From Starkeya sp. ORNL1 (GTDB taxonomy: Bacteria; Pseudomonadota; Alphaproteobacteria; Rhizobiales; Xanthobacteraceae), in NCBI RefSeq assembly GCF_012971745.1, contig NZ_CP048834.1, positions 186,001 to 250,000 of the forward strand: a stretch of 64,000 bases of DNA, read 5' to 3'. Shown in pieces: positions 46,864 through 58,472 of the stretch. Under the pieces are notes generated by a model, which saw only the letters and a program-made list of their open reading frames with translations, ran no database searches and had not been told where the DNA came from. Numbering within the stretch: the stretch's first letter is position 1; the number at the start of each line of letters is the position of its first letter. Made by a program: the position numbers and the translations under genes.

Positions 46864-47703
46864 ATGAAAACCGCTCTCATGGTCGCGCTCTCGCTCGCCG
46901 TCCTGCTCCCCGCGGCGCAGGCGGAGGAGGCTTCGCCCGTCCCGGTCGGGCGCTCGGAAGTGCTCGCCACCTTCGCCATCAAGGACGCCCGCCAGGCGGT
47001 TGGTGTGGATGCGGAGGCGTTCTACGCCATCGACAACACCGTCATCGCCAAGTTCGAGAAGGCCTCCGGCAAGCCGCTGGCGCGGTGGGAGGGCCCATCG
47101 GGCGGCCCGATCATCCATCTCGACAGCGCCGCAGTGATCGACGGCAGGATCTACACTGCCCATTCCAACTATCCCGAATGGCCGATGACCTCCTCGCTGG
47201 AAGTGTGGGACGCCGCCACGCTGAAGCACGTGGAGAGCCACAGCTTCGGCATCGATCGGGGTTCGCTCACCTGGATCGACCGCGACGCCAAGGGCCAGTT
47301 CTGGGGCGGCTTCGCCAATTACAACCGAGTGTTCGACAAGAGCCCGCTCGCTTACAGCAACAAGTACAACACCCAGATCGTGCGCTTCGACAAGGATTGG
47401 CGGGTGGCCGAGGCCTATGTGCTGCCGGACAACCTGGTTGATCGCTTCGCCGACATGAGCAATTCGGGCGGCTCCTTCGGCCCGGACGGCAAGCTGTACC
47501 TCACCGGCCACGACAATGCCGAGCTCTATGTGATGGAACTGCCCGAGATGGGCTCGGTGCTGCGCTGGACCGCCACCATCCCGCTGCAGATCGCCGGCCA
47601 GGGCTTCGCCTTCGACCGCACCAAGCCGGACGTGGTCTACGGCATCATCCGCAAGACCAACCAGGTGACGGTAAACCGCATCATCCCGCCGGGGGTGAAC
47701 TGA
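46864..47703 (+). CDS. Secreted beta-propeller-like protein, hypothetical
   Basis: A 279-residue protein with signal peptide (TALMVALSLAVLLPAAQA) and repeated short motifs typical of propeller blades (VDAEAFYAIDNTVIAKF, VIDGRIYTAHSNYPEWP, FGPDGKLYLTGHDNAELYV). No catalytic residues could be identified. Start at 46864. Likely periplasmic, binding a ligand; function unknown. Confidence 0.75.
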   Translation: MKTALMVALSLAVLLPAAQAEEASPVPVGRSEVLATFAIKDARQAVGVDAEAFYAIDNTVIAKFEKASGKPLARWEGPSGGPIIHLDSAAVIDGRIYTAHSNYPEWPMTSSLEVWDAATLKHVESHSFGIDRGSLTWIDRDAKGQFWGGFANYNRVFDKSPLAYSNKYNTQIVRFDKDWRVAEAYVLPDNLVDRFADMSNSGGSFGPDGKLYLTGHDNAELYVMELPEMGSVLRWTATIPLQIAGQGFAFDRTKPDVVYGIIRKTNQVTVNRIIPPGVN

Positions 47704-47730
47704 AGCCTGCATCAAAGCGGCGCTCCGTGT

Positions 47731-47845
47731 GAGCATCCTTCGAGGCTCGCTTCGCTCGCACCTCAGGATGACGTGGTTCTTGTGCGGAAACAGGTCCACG
47801 TCATGCTGAGGCGCCGGCCGCAAGGCCGGCCTCGAAGCACGCAAG
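47731..47845. repeat. REP-like palindromic unit
   Basis: Nested inverted repeats: CATCCTTCGAGGCTCGC against GCCTCGAAGCACGC, and CCTCAGGATGACGTGG against CCACGTCATGCTGAGG. Such intergenic palindromes are common in Hyphomicrobiales genomes. Confidence 0.6.
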
Positions 47846-47897
47846 CTGGGCGCCGCTCACCTTTGATTCACCAAAATGCGCCACAATCCCGCCGGGG

Positions 47898-48824
47898 ATG
47901 AGGGACATGACGATGCGTATCGAGACTCCTTCCGTTTCCGGCGCCGGCGGGTCGATGTCCGGCGGATCAAGCAGGCCGTCCTACGTGTCCTATCAATCCG
48001 CGGGCGCAGCGCTTCACGCGCCAACCATATTGGTGTTCGATTCCGGCCTCGGCGGGCTCTCGGTGTTCCGCGAACTGGCGCGGGCGAGGCCGGATGCGCG
48101 CTTCGTCTACGCGGCCGACGATGCCGGCTTTCCCTATGGCCGCCTCGGCGAGACCGAGCTGGTGGGGCGGGTGCTCTCCGTCATGGAGGCGTTGATCGCC
48201 CGGCTGGCCCCGGATGCCGTAGTGATCGCCTGCAACACCGCCTCGACTTTGGTGCTGCCGGCGCTGCGCGCGCGCTATTCCATTCCCTTCGTCGGCACCG
48301 TGCCGGCGATCAAACCGGCCTGCGAAGGCTCGGTGACCAAGCAGGTCAGCGTGCTGGCGACGCCCGGCACGGTGAAGCGCGACTATACCCAGGCGCTGAT
48401 CCGCGATTTCGCCGGCGCGTGTCAGGTCACGCTGGTCGGCTCGCTGCGGCTCGCCTCGATCGCGGAAGCCGCGATGGCGGGCGAAGAGGTGTCGGATGCC
48501 GACATCGCCGCGGAGATCGCCCCCGCCTTTGTGCGCGAGGGTAAGGCCCGGACGGACACCGTCGTGCTGGCCTGCACGCATTACCCGCTGATCCTCGAGC
48601 GGCTGCAGCGGAACGCGCCCTGGCCGGTGCGGTGGATCGATCCGGCGGCGGCGATTGCGCGCCGGCTCTCCTCGCTGATCGGCCCGGTCGCCTTTGCGGC
48701 CAGCCCGGCGCCGCTGCGGCTGTTCTCCACTGCCACGCCGCTCGATGCCGCGCTGATCGAGCGGATCGTCGGGCGCAAGGCGCGCGCCGGCGAAGTGCTG
48801 TCCCCGGTTCCGCTGGAAGCCTGA
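47898..48824 (+). CDS. murI: Glutamate racemase
   Basis: A 308-residue racemase that supplies D-glutamate for peptidoglycan. The two catalytic cysteines lie in ACNTAST and LACTHYPLI; the phosphate/glutamate loop is VFDSGLGGLSV. The Asp/Thr pair region reads YAADDAGFPYG, slightly unlike the usual GDT. N-terminal 45 residues are an unrelated Ser/Gly-rich extension, so translation may begin later. Confidence 0.93.
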   Translation: MRDMTMRIETPSVSGAGGSMSGGSSRPSYVSYQSAGAALHAPTILVFDSGLGGLSVFRELARARPDARFVYAADDAGFPYGRLGETELVGRVLSVMEALIARLAPDAVVIACNTASTLVLPALRARYSIPFVGTVPAIKPACEGSVTKQVSVLATPGTVKRDYTQALIRDFAGACQVTLVGSLRLASIAEAAMAGEEVSDADIAAEIAPAFVREGKARTDTVVLACTHYPLILERLQRNAPWPVRWIDPAAAIARRLSSLIGPVAFAASPAPLRLFSTATPLDAALIERIVGRKARAGEVLSPVPLEA

Positions 48825-48918
48825 CACACCATACCGCCTAACCGACAAGTGCCTTGCATACGTCACGATCCGCGGCCACGCTGCCCGAGCGTCATGGGGC
48901 GGCGCCGGGAATCGTGCC

Positions 48919-50157
48919 GTGGTTGCAAATGATGTGAAGATCTTCAGCCTGACGCGGCGCGCGCTGCTCGCCGGTGCCGGTGCATCGCTCGTGGCGGGCG
49001 AGGCGGGGGCGCAGGTCGCCAAGCAGACTTTCCCGCAATGGGTGGCGAGCTTCCGCGCCCGCGCGCAGGCCAAGGGCATTTCCGATACGGTCTATGACCA
49101 CGTGACGCGCGGACTGAAGCCCGACATTTCGGTCTATGCCAAGGACGACGCCCAGCCGGAATTCCGCGAGGAGCTCTGGCAATATCTCAATCGCCGCGTC
49201 TCCGAATGGCGCATCGTCACCGGCAATGCCGCAGCCGCCAAGAATGCGAACCTGCTGAAGCGGCTGGAAGCCGACTACGGTGTCGCGCCAGACGTGCTGC
49301 TCGGCCTGTGGGGCATGGAGAGCGCATTCGGCGAGCTGGTGAAAGACCCGGACCATATGAAGCCGGTGTTCGCCTCGCTCGGCGCTCTCGCCTGGGGCGA
49401 GCCGCGGCGGCGCAAATATTGGGAAACCGAATTCCTCAACGCCCTCGCCGTGGTGCAGAAGGGTTGGGGACAGCCGTCCGAGATGCTCGGCTCCTGGGCC
49501 GGCGCCATGGGCCACACCCAGTGGATGCCCGAGGTGTGGCTGCATCTCGGCGTCGATTTCGACGGCGACGGCAAGCCTTCGCCCTATAGCGTCGGCGATG
49601 CGCTGGCCGGCTCCTCGCGCTACCTGCTGGTGCGCGGGCGCTACCAGCGCGGCGTGCCGTGGGGTTTCGAGGTGGTGCCCGGCATGGCCGACAACCTCGC
49701 CGACGCCAAGACGGTGCGCGCGGTGGAGCAATGGGCGGCGCTCGGCATCAAGCCGGCCGATGGCAGGCGCTTCGCCTATCCGAAGGCGGCGACGCGGCTA
49801 TGGGCGCCGGCCGGCACCAATGGGCCGTGCTTCCTGCTGACACAGAATTTCTACGCCGTGCGCTCCTACAACCCGTCGATGAACTACGCGCTCGCGGTCT
49901 GCCATCTCGGCGACCGGGTGCTGGGGGAGGGGCCATTCAAGACTCAGTTCCCCGGCGGCGAGCGCGCCTTGACGCTGGCCGAGGTGCAGGAGGTGCAGAA
50001 GCGTCTCACCGGTGCCGGCTTCGACACCGGCGGCACCGATGGCCGGGTCGGCAACATGACGATGCGCGCGGTCGCCGGCTTCCAGCAGAAGGTCGGTCTG
50101 GAGGCCAACGGCTATGCCGGGCTCGACGTGTTGTCGGCACTGAGGAAGGGCCGATAG
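48919..50157 (+). CDS. Lytic murein transglycosylase (MltB-type) with PG-binding domain
   Basis: A 412-residue enzyme that cleaves glycan strands in the cell wall. The N-terminus has a Tat-like or Sec signal (LTRRALLAGAGASLVAG). The SLT_2 domain carries the catalytic Glu in LLGLWGMESAFGEL and the SWAGAMGHTQWMPE segment. A C-terminal peptidoglycan-binding domain (TLAEVQEVQKRLTGAG, residues about 345-410) follows. GTG start at 48919; a later start is possible. Confidence 0.88.
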   Translation: MVANDVKIFSLTRRALLAGAGASLVAGEAGAQVAKQTFPQWVASFRARAQAKGISDTVYDHVTRGLKPDISVYAKDDAQPEFREELWQYLNRRVSEWRIVTGNAAAAKNANLLKRLEADYGVAPDVLLGLWGMESAFGELVKDPDHMKPVFASLGALAWGEPRRRKYWETEFLNALAVVQKGWGQPSEMLGSWAGAMGHTQWMPEVWLHLGVDFDGDGKPSPYSVGDALAGSSRYLLVRGRYQRGVPWGFEVVPGMADNLADAKTVRAVEQWAALGIKPADGRRFAYPKAATRLWAPAGTNGPCFLLTQNFYAVRSYNPSMNYALAVCHLGDRVLGEGPFKTQFPGGERALTLAEVQEVQKRLTGAGFDTGGTDGRVGNMTMRAVAGFQQKVGLEANGYAGLDVLSALRKGR

Positions 50158-50348
50158 GCGCCAACACTTGACGTTCCGCCGCTTTGCGCCTATGCACGCC
50201 GCCTCGCGGGATCGGTGACGGTCCCGCGTCACGTTTCACGCACCCGTGGCCGTGTCCGGCGCGTTCGGACAAGACCTGTCAGCGGCCCGCAAGGGCCACA
50301 GAGGAGGGGGCGCGATCCAAACCGCAACACTTGCGAGAGGACCAGCGC

Positions 50349-50966
50349 ATGAGCAAGCGCGTCTCGGCGAAGCATAAACTCGATCGCCGCATGGGCGAGA
50401 ACATTTGGGGCCGCCCGAAGAGCCCCATCAACAAGCGTGAATACGGCCCCGGCCAGCACGGCCAGCGCCGCAAGGGCAAGCTTTCCGACTTCGGCGTGCA
50501 GCTGCGCGCCAAGCAGAAGCTGAAGGGCTACTACGCCTCGATCGGCGAGAAGCAGTTCTATGCGGTCTATGTGGAAGCCGCGCGCCTGAAGGGCGACACC
50601 GGCGCCAACCTGATCGGCCTGCTGGAGCGTCGCCTCGACGCCGTCATCTACCGCGCCAAGTTCGTCCCGACCGTGTTCGCCGCTCGCCAGTTCGTGAGCC
50701 ACGGCCACATCAAGGTGAACGGCCGCCGCGTCAACATCCCGAGCTACCAGGTCAAGGTCGGCGATGTGGTCGAGGTGAAGGAAGCGTCCCGCCAGCTGGT
50801 GCTGGTGCTGGAGGCGGTCGCCTCGGGCGAGCGCGACACTCCCGACTATCTCGAAGTCGACCACTCCAAGATGACGGCGAAGTTCGCCCGCATCCCGGAG
50901 CTCAACGAGGTGCCCTATCCGGTGGTGATGGAGCCCAACCTCGTCGTCGAATATTATTCGCGCTGA
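50349..50966 (+). CDS. rpsD: 30S ribosomal protein S4
   Basis: A 205-residue S4, the 16S rRNA-binding protein that nucleates 30S assembly and can repress translation. It has the alphaproteobacterial N-terminus [20 protein letters not shown] and the S4 RNA-binding domain ([34 protein letters not shown]). ATG at 50349; the ORF extends upstream without similarity. A strong terminator follows. Confidence 0.98.
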   Translation: MSKRVSAKHKLDRRMGENIWGRPKSPINKREYGPGQHGQRRKGKLSDFGVQLRAKQKLKGYYASIGEKQFYAVYVEAARLKGDTGANLIGLLERRLDAVIYRAKFVPTVFAARQFVSHGHIKVNGRRVNIPSYQVKVGDVVEVKEASRQLVLVLEAVASGERDTPDYLEVDHSKMTAKFARIPELNEVPYPVVMEPNLVVEYYSR

Positions 50967-50995
50967 TCGACACCGATCATCGCCGCCCAATACGA

Positions 50996-51024
50996 AAAGC
51001 CGCCCGGAAGGGCGGCTTTTTTGT
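50996..51024 (+). terminator. Intrinsic terminator of rpsD
   Basis: AAAAGCCGCCC, loop GGAA, GGGCGGCTTTTTT: GC stem with a T run, 30 bp after the rpsD stop. Textbook rho-independent terminator. Confidence 0.9.
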
Positions 51025-51039
51025 TGCGCCGAAATCCTC

Positions 51040-51423
51040 TCAGCCCATGCGCCGCCAAGCCCAGAGGCACAGCAGTGCGACGGTCAGGCTCCACAGGCCG
51101 ATGATCGCCGCTGCGGCGGCGCGGCTGACGGGGCGTTGCGCCGCCGCAGCGGCCGTGGCGCGATGCTCCGCCATGATCTCCTCGGGGATCAGCCGGATCG
51201 CCAGCAGGATGCCCAGCGGCACGATAACGATATCGTCGAGATAGCCGAGGATCGGGATGAAGTCGGGGATCAGGTCGATCGGCGAAAGCGCATAGGCCGC
51301 GACCGCCGCGGCGACGGCTTTCGCGTGCCAGGGCGTGCGCGGATCGCGCGCCGACAAATAGAGCGCGTGCACATCCCGCTTGATGCCACGCGCCCACGCC
51401 TTGCTGTTCGCCAACCACGACAT
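51040..51423 (-). CDS. YkvA-family (DUF1232) membrane protein
   Basis: A 127-residue protein with the DUF1232 motif AYALSPIDLIPDFIPILGYLDD in the middle (only part quoted: LSPIDLIPDFIP) and a C-terminal membrane helix (AAAAAIIGLWSLTVALLCLW). Function unknown. It converges on rpsD across the terminator. Confidence 0.88.
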   Translation of the reverse strand: MSWLANSKAWARGIKRDVHALYLSARDPRTPWHAKAVAAAVAAYALSPIDLIPDFIPILGYLDDIVIVPLGILLAIRLIPEEIMAEHRATAAAAAQRPVSRAAAAAIIGLWSLTVALLCLWAWRRMG

Positions 51424-51710
51424 CCGCTCACTCTAGCCCAATCCGCCAGGCTCGGGTTCAGACTTGCGGCGCGGCGGGCATCGGATTGCGGGCCTTGATG
51501 CGCTATTGGCGGCCGGCGCGGATCGGCGTGCGGTTGGTGATCTGGTCCGGGCCCTTGCCGGCCATGACCTGCTTCACATCCGCCAGCACCTCGGGGCGGA
51601 TGCGAATAGATGCGCGTCATCACAAAGCCGCCCGCGGACGAAGGGCCGGATCAACGCATCGTCGTGTTACGACATCGAGTTCGATAGTTGCAGCGCGACC
51701 GGCATGCGCC
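51424..51710. other. Intergenic stretch with a possible short gene remnant
   Basis: On the minus strand a frame reads RPEVLADVKQVMAGKGPDQITNRTPIRAGRQ-like text (only part: LADVKQVMAGKGPDQ), ending in a stop near 51504 and preceded by a stop near 51618. It could be a gene tail or a remnant; no family was recognised. Confidence 0.25.
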
Positions 51711-51998
51711 TTACGGCGGCAGGATCATCTCGCCGAGGCCGAAGGTCAAAGCGATGCCGAGGAGCGGCGGAATCCAGGCAACCAGGGCGCCACGACCCGG
51801 TGGTCCGCGCCGCGCCAGCACCAAGGCGGCGATTGCCGCCCCGATGGTCACGACAACGCCGGACACCCAGACCGCCACTGCGCTTGGATCGCCCCGCGCG
51901 CCCTCCGGCCCCTCGAAGACGAAGCCGGCGACACCGATCAGCAAGGCAAGACAGGCGCCGTCCGCCAACAGCCCGAAGGCCAGCAGCACGCGTGCCAT
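51711..51998 (-). CDS. Small membrane protein, hypothetical
   Basis: A 95-residue ORF with about three hydrophobic helices (LLAFGLLADGACLALLIGVAG; VWVSGVVVTIGAAIAALVLA; LVAWIPPLLGIALTFGLGEM). It ends in LPP. No family recognised. Placed just downstream of the glutaredoxin gene on the same strand. Confidence 0.6.
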   Translation of the reverse strand: MARVLLAFGLLADGACLALLIGVAGFVFEGPEGARGDPSAVAVWVSGVVVTIGAAIAALVLARRGPPGRGALVAWIPPLLGIALTFGLGEMILPP

Positions 51999-52025
51999 GG
52001 CGGAAGCGCCGGGTCCGGCTGGATA

Positions 52026-52364
52026 TCAGGCGGTGGCGCGGCCCATCACCGGCACGCCCTTTTCCTCGAGCAGGGTCTGCAGCTCGCCGGCCTGGAACAT
52101 CTCGCGGATGATGTCGCAACCGCCGACGAACTCACCCTTCACGAACACCTGCGGGATGGTCGGCCAGTTGGTGTATTCCTTGATGCCCGTACGGATCTCG
52201 TCGGAATCTAGGACGTTGACGCCCTTGAAGTCGACCCCGAGGTGATTGAGGATCTGCGCGACCTGGCCGGAGAAGCCGCACATCGGGAATTGCGGCGTAC
52301 CCTTCATGAAGACGACGACGTCGTTGCTCTTCACCTGGCTGTCGATGAAATCATGGATGCTCAT
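52026..52364 (-). CDS. grxD: Grx4-family monothiol glutaredoxin
   Basis: A 112-residue CGFS-type glutaredoxin that carries Fe-S clusters. The active site is [19 protein letters not shown] with CGFS, and the glutathione site [23 protein letters not shown] at 52364. It lies 47 bp after the bolA-like gene, its usual partner in Fe-S delivery and iron regulation. Confidence 0.95.
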   Translation of the reverse strand: MSIHDFIDSQVKSNDVVVFMKGTPQFPMCGFSGQVAQILNHLGVDFKGVNVLDSDEIRTGIKEYTNWPTIPQVFVKGEFVGGCDIIREMFQAGELQTLLEEKGVPVMGRATA

Positions 52365-52411
52365 GGTCGTGTTCCCTGGGGGATAATCGAGATACGGCAC
52401 CAAGGCCGCGT

Positions 52412-52645
52412 TCATTCCGGTACAGTCGTCTGCAATGCCAGCGCGTGCAAGATGCCGCCCATATGGCCCTGCAGCGCCGCATAAACCATCTGGTGCTGCT
52501 GCACCCGGCTCTTGCCGCGGAAACTCTCGGACACCACGGTCGCGGAATAATGATTGCCGTCACCGGCGAGATCGCGGATCGACACATCCGCCCCGGGAAG
52601 ACCTTCCCGAATCAGCCGTTCGATTTCCGCCGCTTCCATCGCCAT
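52412..52645 (-). CDS. BolA-family protein
   Basis: A 77-residue BolA/IbaG protein. The family core is [23 protein letters not shown], with the conserved His; [20 protein letters not shown] begins it. BolA proteins form [2Fe-2S]-bridged complexes with monothiol glutaredoxins, and the grxD gene is next to it. Start at 52645 chosen to match family length. Confidence 0.9.
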   Translation of the reverse strand: MAMEAAEIERLIREGLPGADVSIRDLAGDGNHYSATVVSESFRGKSRVQQHQMVYAALQGHMGGILHALALQTTVPE

Positions 52646-52661
52646 TCCCGGGCTCTCCCCC

Positions 52662-54869
<2,208 letters not shown>

Positions 54870-54895
54870 GTGGCCGACTTCATTTTCGTAAAAGG

Positions 54896-55594
54896 TCACG
54901 CGCGCTCCAGCACGCCGGCAATGCTCTCGAACAACGGGCGCCCGTCCGTCGGGCCGACGACCGGGTCGGTATGGTTCTCGGGGTGCGGCATCAGGCCGAG
55001 CACGTTCAGCTTCTCGGAGACGATGCCGGCGATGGAATTGGCGGCGCCGTTGAGCACCTGCTCGTCATCGCGCTGCCCGGCCGGCGTCACATAGCGGAAC
55101 ACCACGCGGCCATCGCCTTCGAGCCGCTTCAAGGTCTCGACGTCGGCGGTGTAGTTGCCCTCGCCATGGGCCACCGGGAAATGCACCAGCGCGCCCTTGG
55201 AATAGCGCCTTGTATACGGGGTGTCGGTGCGCTCGACGCGCAGCAGCGCCTCGCGGCAGATGAAGCGCAGGCGGGCATTGCGCACCAGCACGCCGGGCAG
55301 CAGCCCGCTCTCGCACAGGATCTGGAAGCCGTTGCATATGCCCAGCACCAGGCCGCCGCGGGCGGCATGGGCGCGCACCGCCTCCATGATGTTGGCGCGG
55401 GCGGCGATGGCTCCGCAGCGCAGATAGTCGCCATAGGAGAAGCCGCCGGGAATCACCACGAGATCGGTGCCGGCGGGCAGCTCGTTGTCACCGTGCCAGA
55501 CGATGGACGACTTTTTCCCGGTGACGAGCTCGATGGCGCGTGCGGCGTCGCCTTCGCGATTGGAGCCGGGGAAGAGCAGGACGGCTGATTTCAT
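54896..55594 (-). CDS. purQ: Phosphoribosylformylglycinamidine synthase subunit I (glutaminase)
   Basis: A 232-residue class I glutamine amidotransferase. The nucleophile Cys is in [12 protein letters not shown] and the catalytic His/Glu in [10 protein letters not shown]. It supplies ammonia to PurL. Nine bases separate it from purS. Confidence 0.96.
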   Translation of the reverse strand: MKSAVLLFPGSNREGDAARAIELVTGKKSSIVWHGDNELPAGTDLVVIPGGFSYGDYLRCGAIAARANIMEAVRAHAARGGLVLGICNGFQILCESGLLPGVLVRNARLRFICREALLRVERTDTPYTRRYSKGALVHFPVAHGEGNYTADVETLKRLEGDGRVVFRYVTPAGQRDDEQVLNGAANSIAGIVSEKLNVLGLMPHPENHTDPVVGPTDGRPLFESIAGVLERA

Positions 55595-55603
55595 CGCGCC
55601 GCC

Positions 55604-55846
55604 TCAGCCTACGACTTCGATGCGGTAGGTCTCTATCACGGTGTTGGCGAGCAGCTTCTCGCAGGCGTCCTTCAGCGTCGCCTCAGCCTTGGCCGGATCG
55701 CCGCCGTCGAGTTCGACGTCGAACACCTTGCCCTGCCGGACGCTGGCGATGCCGGGCACGCCGAGCGAGCGCAGGGCGCCTTCGATCGCCTTGCCCTGCG
55801 GATCGAGAACCGCGGATTTCAGGGTGACGAGGACGCGCGCCTTCAT
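55604..55846 (-). CDS. purS: Phosphoribosylformylglycinamidine synthase subunit PurS
   Basis: An 80-residue PurS, the small structural subunit that bridges PurL and PurQ. Sequence VTLKSAVLDPQGKAIEGALRS and SVRQGKVFDVEL match the family. Start at 55846; the ORF extends 14 residues further. A gap of about 100 bp separates it from purC. Confidence 0.94.
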   Translation of the reverse strand: MKARVLVTLKSAVLDPQGKAIEGALRSLGVPGIASVRQGKVFDVELDGGDPAKAEATLKDACEKLLANTVIETYRIEVVG

Positions 55847-55944
55847 GGAAATCTCGTGAGCGATGTTACGAAATGGAAGCGGGGGCACTCGCGCCCCCGC
55901 CTAGCATCAGTGTGGACGAGGCTCAACGCCTCATGTGCCAGGCC

Positions 55945-56709
55945 CTATTTGACGAGGACCGGCCCGGTGCCTTGCGGGCGCTCGCCCTCGGACATGATGC
56001 CGAGCCGGCGCGCCACTTCGGAATAGGCCTCGACGAGGCCGCCCATGTCGCGGCGGAAGCGGTCCTTGTCCAGCTTGTCGTTCGACTTGATGTCCCACAG
56101 CCGGCACGAATCCGGGCTGATCTCGTCGGCGACGACGATGCGCATCATGTCGTTCTCCCACAGCCGGCCGCATTCCATCTTGAAGTCGACGAGACGGATG
56201 CCGACGCCGAGGAAGAGGCCGGACAGGAAGTCGTTGACCCGAATCGCCAGGGCGATGATGTCGTCGATTTCCTGGGTGGTGGCCCAGCCGAACGCGGTGA
56301 TGTGCTCTTCCGAGACCATCGGGTCGTTGAGCTGGTCATTCTTGTAATAGAATTCGATGATCGAGCGCGGCAGCTGGGTGCCTTCCTCGATGCCGAGGCG
56401 GGTCGACAGCGAGCCTGCGGCGACATTGCGCACCACGACTTCGAGCGGGATGATCTCCACCTCGCGGATGAGCTGCTCGCGCATGTTCAGCCGGCGGATG
56501 AAGTGAGTCGGCACGCCGATGTCGTTCAGCTTCTGGAATACATATTCCGAGATGCGGTTGTTCAGCACACCCTTGCCGTCAATGACGTCGTGTTTCTTGT
56601 TATTGAAGGCGGTGGCGTCATCCTTGAAATGCTGAATCAAAGTGCCGGGCTCGGGGCCTTCGTAAAGGACCTTCGCCTTACCTTCGTAAATGCGGCGGCG
56701 GCGGCTCAT
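55945..56709 (-). CDS. purC: Phosphoribosylaminoimidazole-succinocarboxamide synthase
   Basis: A 254-residue SAICAR synthetase. Landmarks: [28 protein letters not shown] and [23 protein letters not shown] is the aspartate-binding part. ATG at 56709. It is the first purine gene of this minus-strand run, joining CAIR and aspartate. Confidence 0.96.
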   Translation of the reverse strand: MSRRRRIYEGKAKVLYEGPEPGTLIQHFKDDATAFNNKKHDVIDGKGVLNNRISEYVFQKLNDIGVPTHFIRRLNMREQLIREVEIIPLEVVVRNVAAGSLSTRLGIEEGTQLPRSIIEFYYKNDQLNDPMVSEEHITAFGWATTQEIDDIIALAIRVNDFLSGLFLGVGIRLVDFKMECGRLWENDMMRIVVADEISPDSCRLWDIKSNDKLDKDRFRRDMGGLVEAYSEVARRLGIMSEGERPQGTGPVLVK

Positions 56710-57167
56710 GGGTGGGTACCGTCGATTGAGGAAATCCATCGGGTGCCGGGGCTCCGGTTACTGGCTGGTCCACGGCTGTGGCGATTGTGTTTCACGCGGC
56801 GTGACGTGCTCCGTCGATTCGTGTCGCATTGCACAAGCGCTCACGTCCGGACACTATCCGATCGGTGAACGGGATACAACGCGAGCCCTCGCCGCGCCTT
56901 TATCCGCATTGTATCGGGGGCGCAACTCGATCACGTTGACGTGCGCCACGCGCAAGCGGCGTCACAGTGATCTCGATCACGATGAATTGGATCGACTCGA
57001 TCCAAGTTCATGAAACGTGATCGATGTTTATGGACCAGGCATGATGCCGAAAATCGCTTCGCACTTTTCGGCATCATGCCGCAGGGGAGGGTGTTGGCGT
57101 TGATTTGGGGACGGGCTCGCGATAATCAAGCCGCGAACCTTTTGGACAATGCAGGGGCCCAAGCCGC
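56710..57167. other. Intergenic region between purC and the ATPase zeta gene, with a hairpin
   Basis: About 460 bp holding the divergent promoters. It is rich in ATCGAT/GATC-like palindromes between about 56930 and 57030. A perfect 15-bp inverted repeat lies at 57039-57079. No protein gene seen. Confidence 0.5.
57039..57079. repeat. 15-bp perfect inverted repeat
   Basis: GCATGATGCCGAAAA (57039-57053) and its exact complement TTTTCGGCATCATGC (57065-57079) flank an 11-nt loop. It resembles intergenic palindromes of Hyphomicrobiales. It lies about 90 bp before the zeta-subunit gene and may terminate or regulate. Confidence 0.65.
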
Positions 57168-57491
57168 ATGAGCACGTTCGACAAGCGCGAAGAAGGGTTT
57201 GAATCCAAATTCGCCCACGACGAGACGCTGCGCTTCAAGGCCAATGCGCGCCGCAACAAGGCGCTCGGGCTATGGGCGGCCGAGAAGCTCGGGCTCGATG
57301 GCGATGCGGCCGTCGCCTATGCCAAGACCGTGGTCGAATCGGATTTCGACGAGGCTGGCGACCATGACGTCTACCGCAAGGTGAAGGCCGATCTGGACGC
57401 CAAGGGCGTCGATGTGTCCGAGCACCGGCTGCGCCGCACCATGGACGATCTGATGACCGAGGCCATCGCCTCGATCAAGTCCGAGGGCTGA
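57168..57491 (+). CDS. F1FO-ATPase inhibitor subunit zeta (DUF1476)
   Basis: A 107-residue DUF1476 protein, the alphaproteobacterial zeta subunit that blocks ATP hydrolysis by the F1 motor. FDKREEGFESKFAHDETLRF is the inhibitory N-terminus; KANARRNKALGLWAAEKLGL and the C-terminal helices follow. Family found almost only in alphaproteobacteria, so it supports the assignment of the organism. Confidence 0.95.
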   Translation: MSTFDKREEGFESKFAHDETLRFKANARRNKALGLWAAEKLGLDGDAAVAYAKTVVESDFDEAGDHDVYRKVKADLDAKGVDVSEHRLRRTMDDLMTEAIASIKSEG

Positions 57492-57523
57492 TCCCTCTAC
57501 ACTGACAAGAGAAGGCGGCTGAC

Positions 57524-58318
57524 ATGGTCGATGCCGGGCAGGCCGGGCCGCTTTCCCTTGGCCAGCGGCTCCGCTCGGAGACCGTTTTCGCCTTCTGGTC
57601 GGTGGTGCCGAACCAGCACCTTGTCGAGGCGGTGACGCGAAGCGGCTATGGCGGCATCGTGATCGATGCCCAGCATGGCCTGCACGATTTCGCCAGCATC
57701 GAGCGCCTGGTGCCGTCCATCGTCTCCTGCGGAGCGAATGCGCTGGTGCGCCTGCCGCTCGGCGACCTCGCGCTCGGCGCCCGCGCGCTCGATGTCGGTT
57801 GCGCCGCGGTGATCGTGCCGATGGTGAACACCACCGACGAGGCCAAGGCCGCCGTTGCCGCGATGAAGTATCCGCCGATGGGCGCGCGGAGCTATGGTCC
57901 GTTGCGCGGGCTCGCCTATTCCGGGCTGGAGCGCACGGACTATGTCCATCGCGCCAATCACATCACGACGCTGTTCGCCATGGTCGAGACCGAGACCGCG
58001 CTGCGCAACCTCGATGCCATCGCCGCGGTGGAGGGCATAGACGGCCTGTTCGTCGGGCCGAACGATCTCGCGGTTTCGCTGACCCGCGGACACAATGCCG
58101 ATCCCGCCAACCCGCTGGTCATGCAGGCGGTGGAGAAGGTGCGGCTGCAATGCGTGCGGCGCGGCAAGATCGCCGGCATCTATGCCAATACGCCGGAACT
58201 CGCCCGCGACTATGCCGGCCGCGGCTATCGGCTGGTCGCCATGGGCAATGAGATCAGCCTCGCCGCCACGGCCGCGGCCGCCGCGCTGTCGGCTGCCCGC
58301 GCAAACGTGACCGGCTGA
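57524..58318 (+). CDS. HpcH/HpaI-family aldolase
   Basis: A 264-residue class II aldolase of the HpaI group (2-keto-3-deoxy-sugar acids or 4-hydroxy-2-oxo acids). Landmarks: IVIDAQHGLHDF with the catalytic His, GARSYGPLRGL and LFVGPNDLAVSL; metal ligands Glu and Asp in MVETETAL and GPNDLA. Actual substrate unknown. It starts 32 bp after the zeta subunit gene. Confidence 0.9.
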   Translation: MVDAGQAGPLSLGQRLRSETVFAFWSVVPNQHLVEAVTRSGYGGIVIDAQHGLHDFASIERLVPSIVSCGANALVRLPLGDLALGARALDVGCAAVIVPMVNTTDEAKAAVAAMKYPPMGARSYGPLRGLAYSGLERTDYVHRANHITTLFAMVETETALRNLDAIAAVEGIDGLFVGPNDLAVSLTRGHNADPANPLVMQAVEKVRLQCVRRGKIAGIYANTPELARDYAGRGYRLVAMGNEISLAATAAAAALSAARANVTG

Positions 58319-58472
58319 TGCGCTGGTATCGTCTTGTTGGTTACAGAGTCACAGATTTCTGACACCGCCCCGCAACCATTCGCGCCTAGTCTCGTTGCGT
58401 TAGTTTACCCGGCGCGCTCGTCGCGTTCGGGAGCACGGAGCATGAGCGCCGTGCCGTGTGGAGGTCACTCTC

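Noticed and set aside
47731..47845. Possible small RNA or CRISPR-like repeat
   Set aside because: Only one unit of nested palindromes with no regular spacers; it fits a REP-type element.
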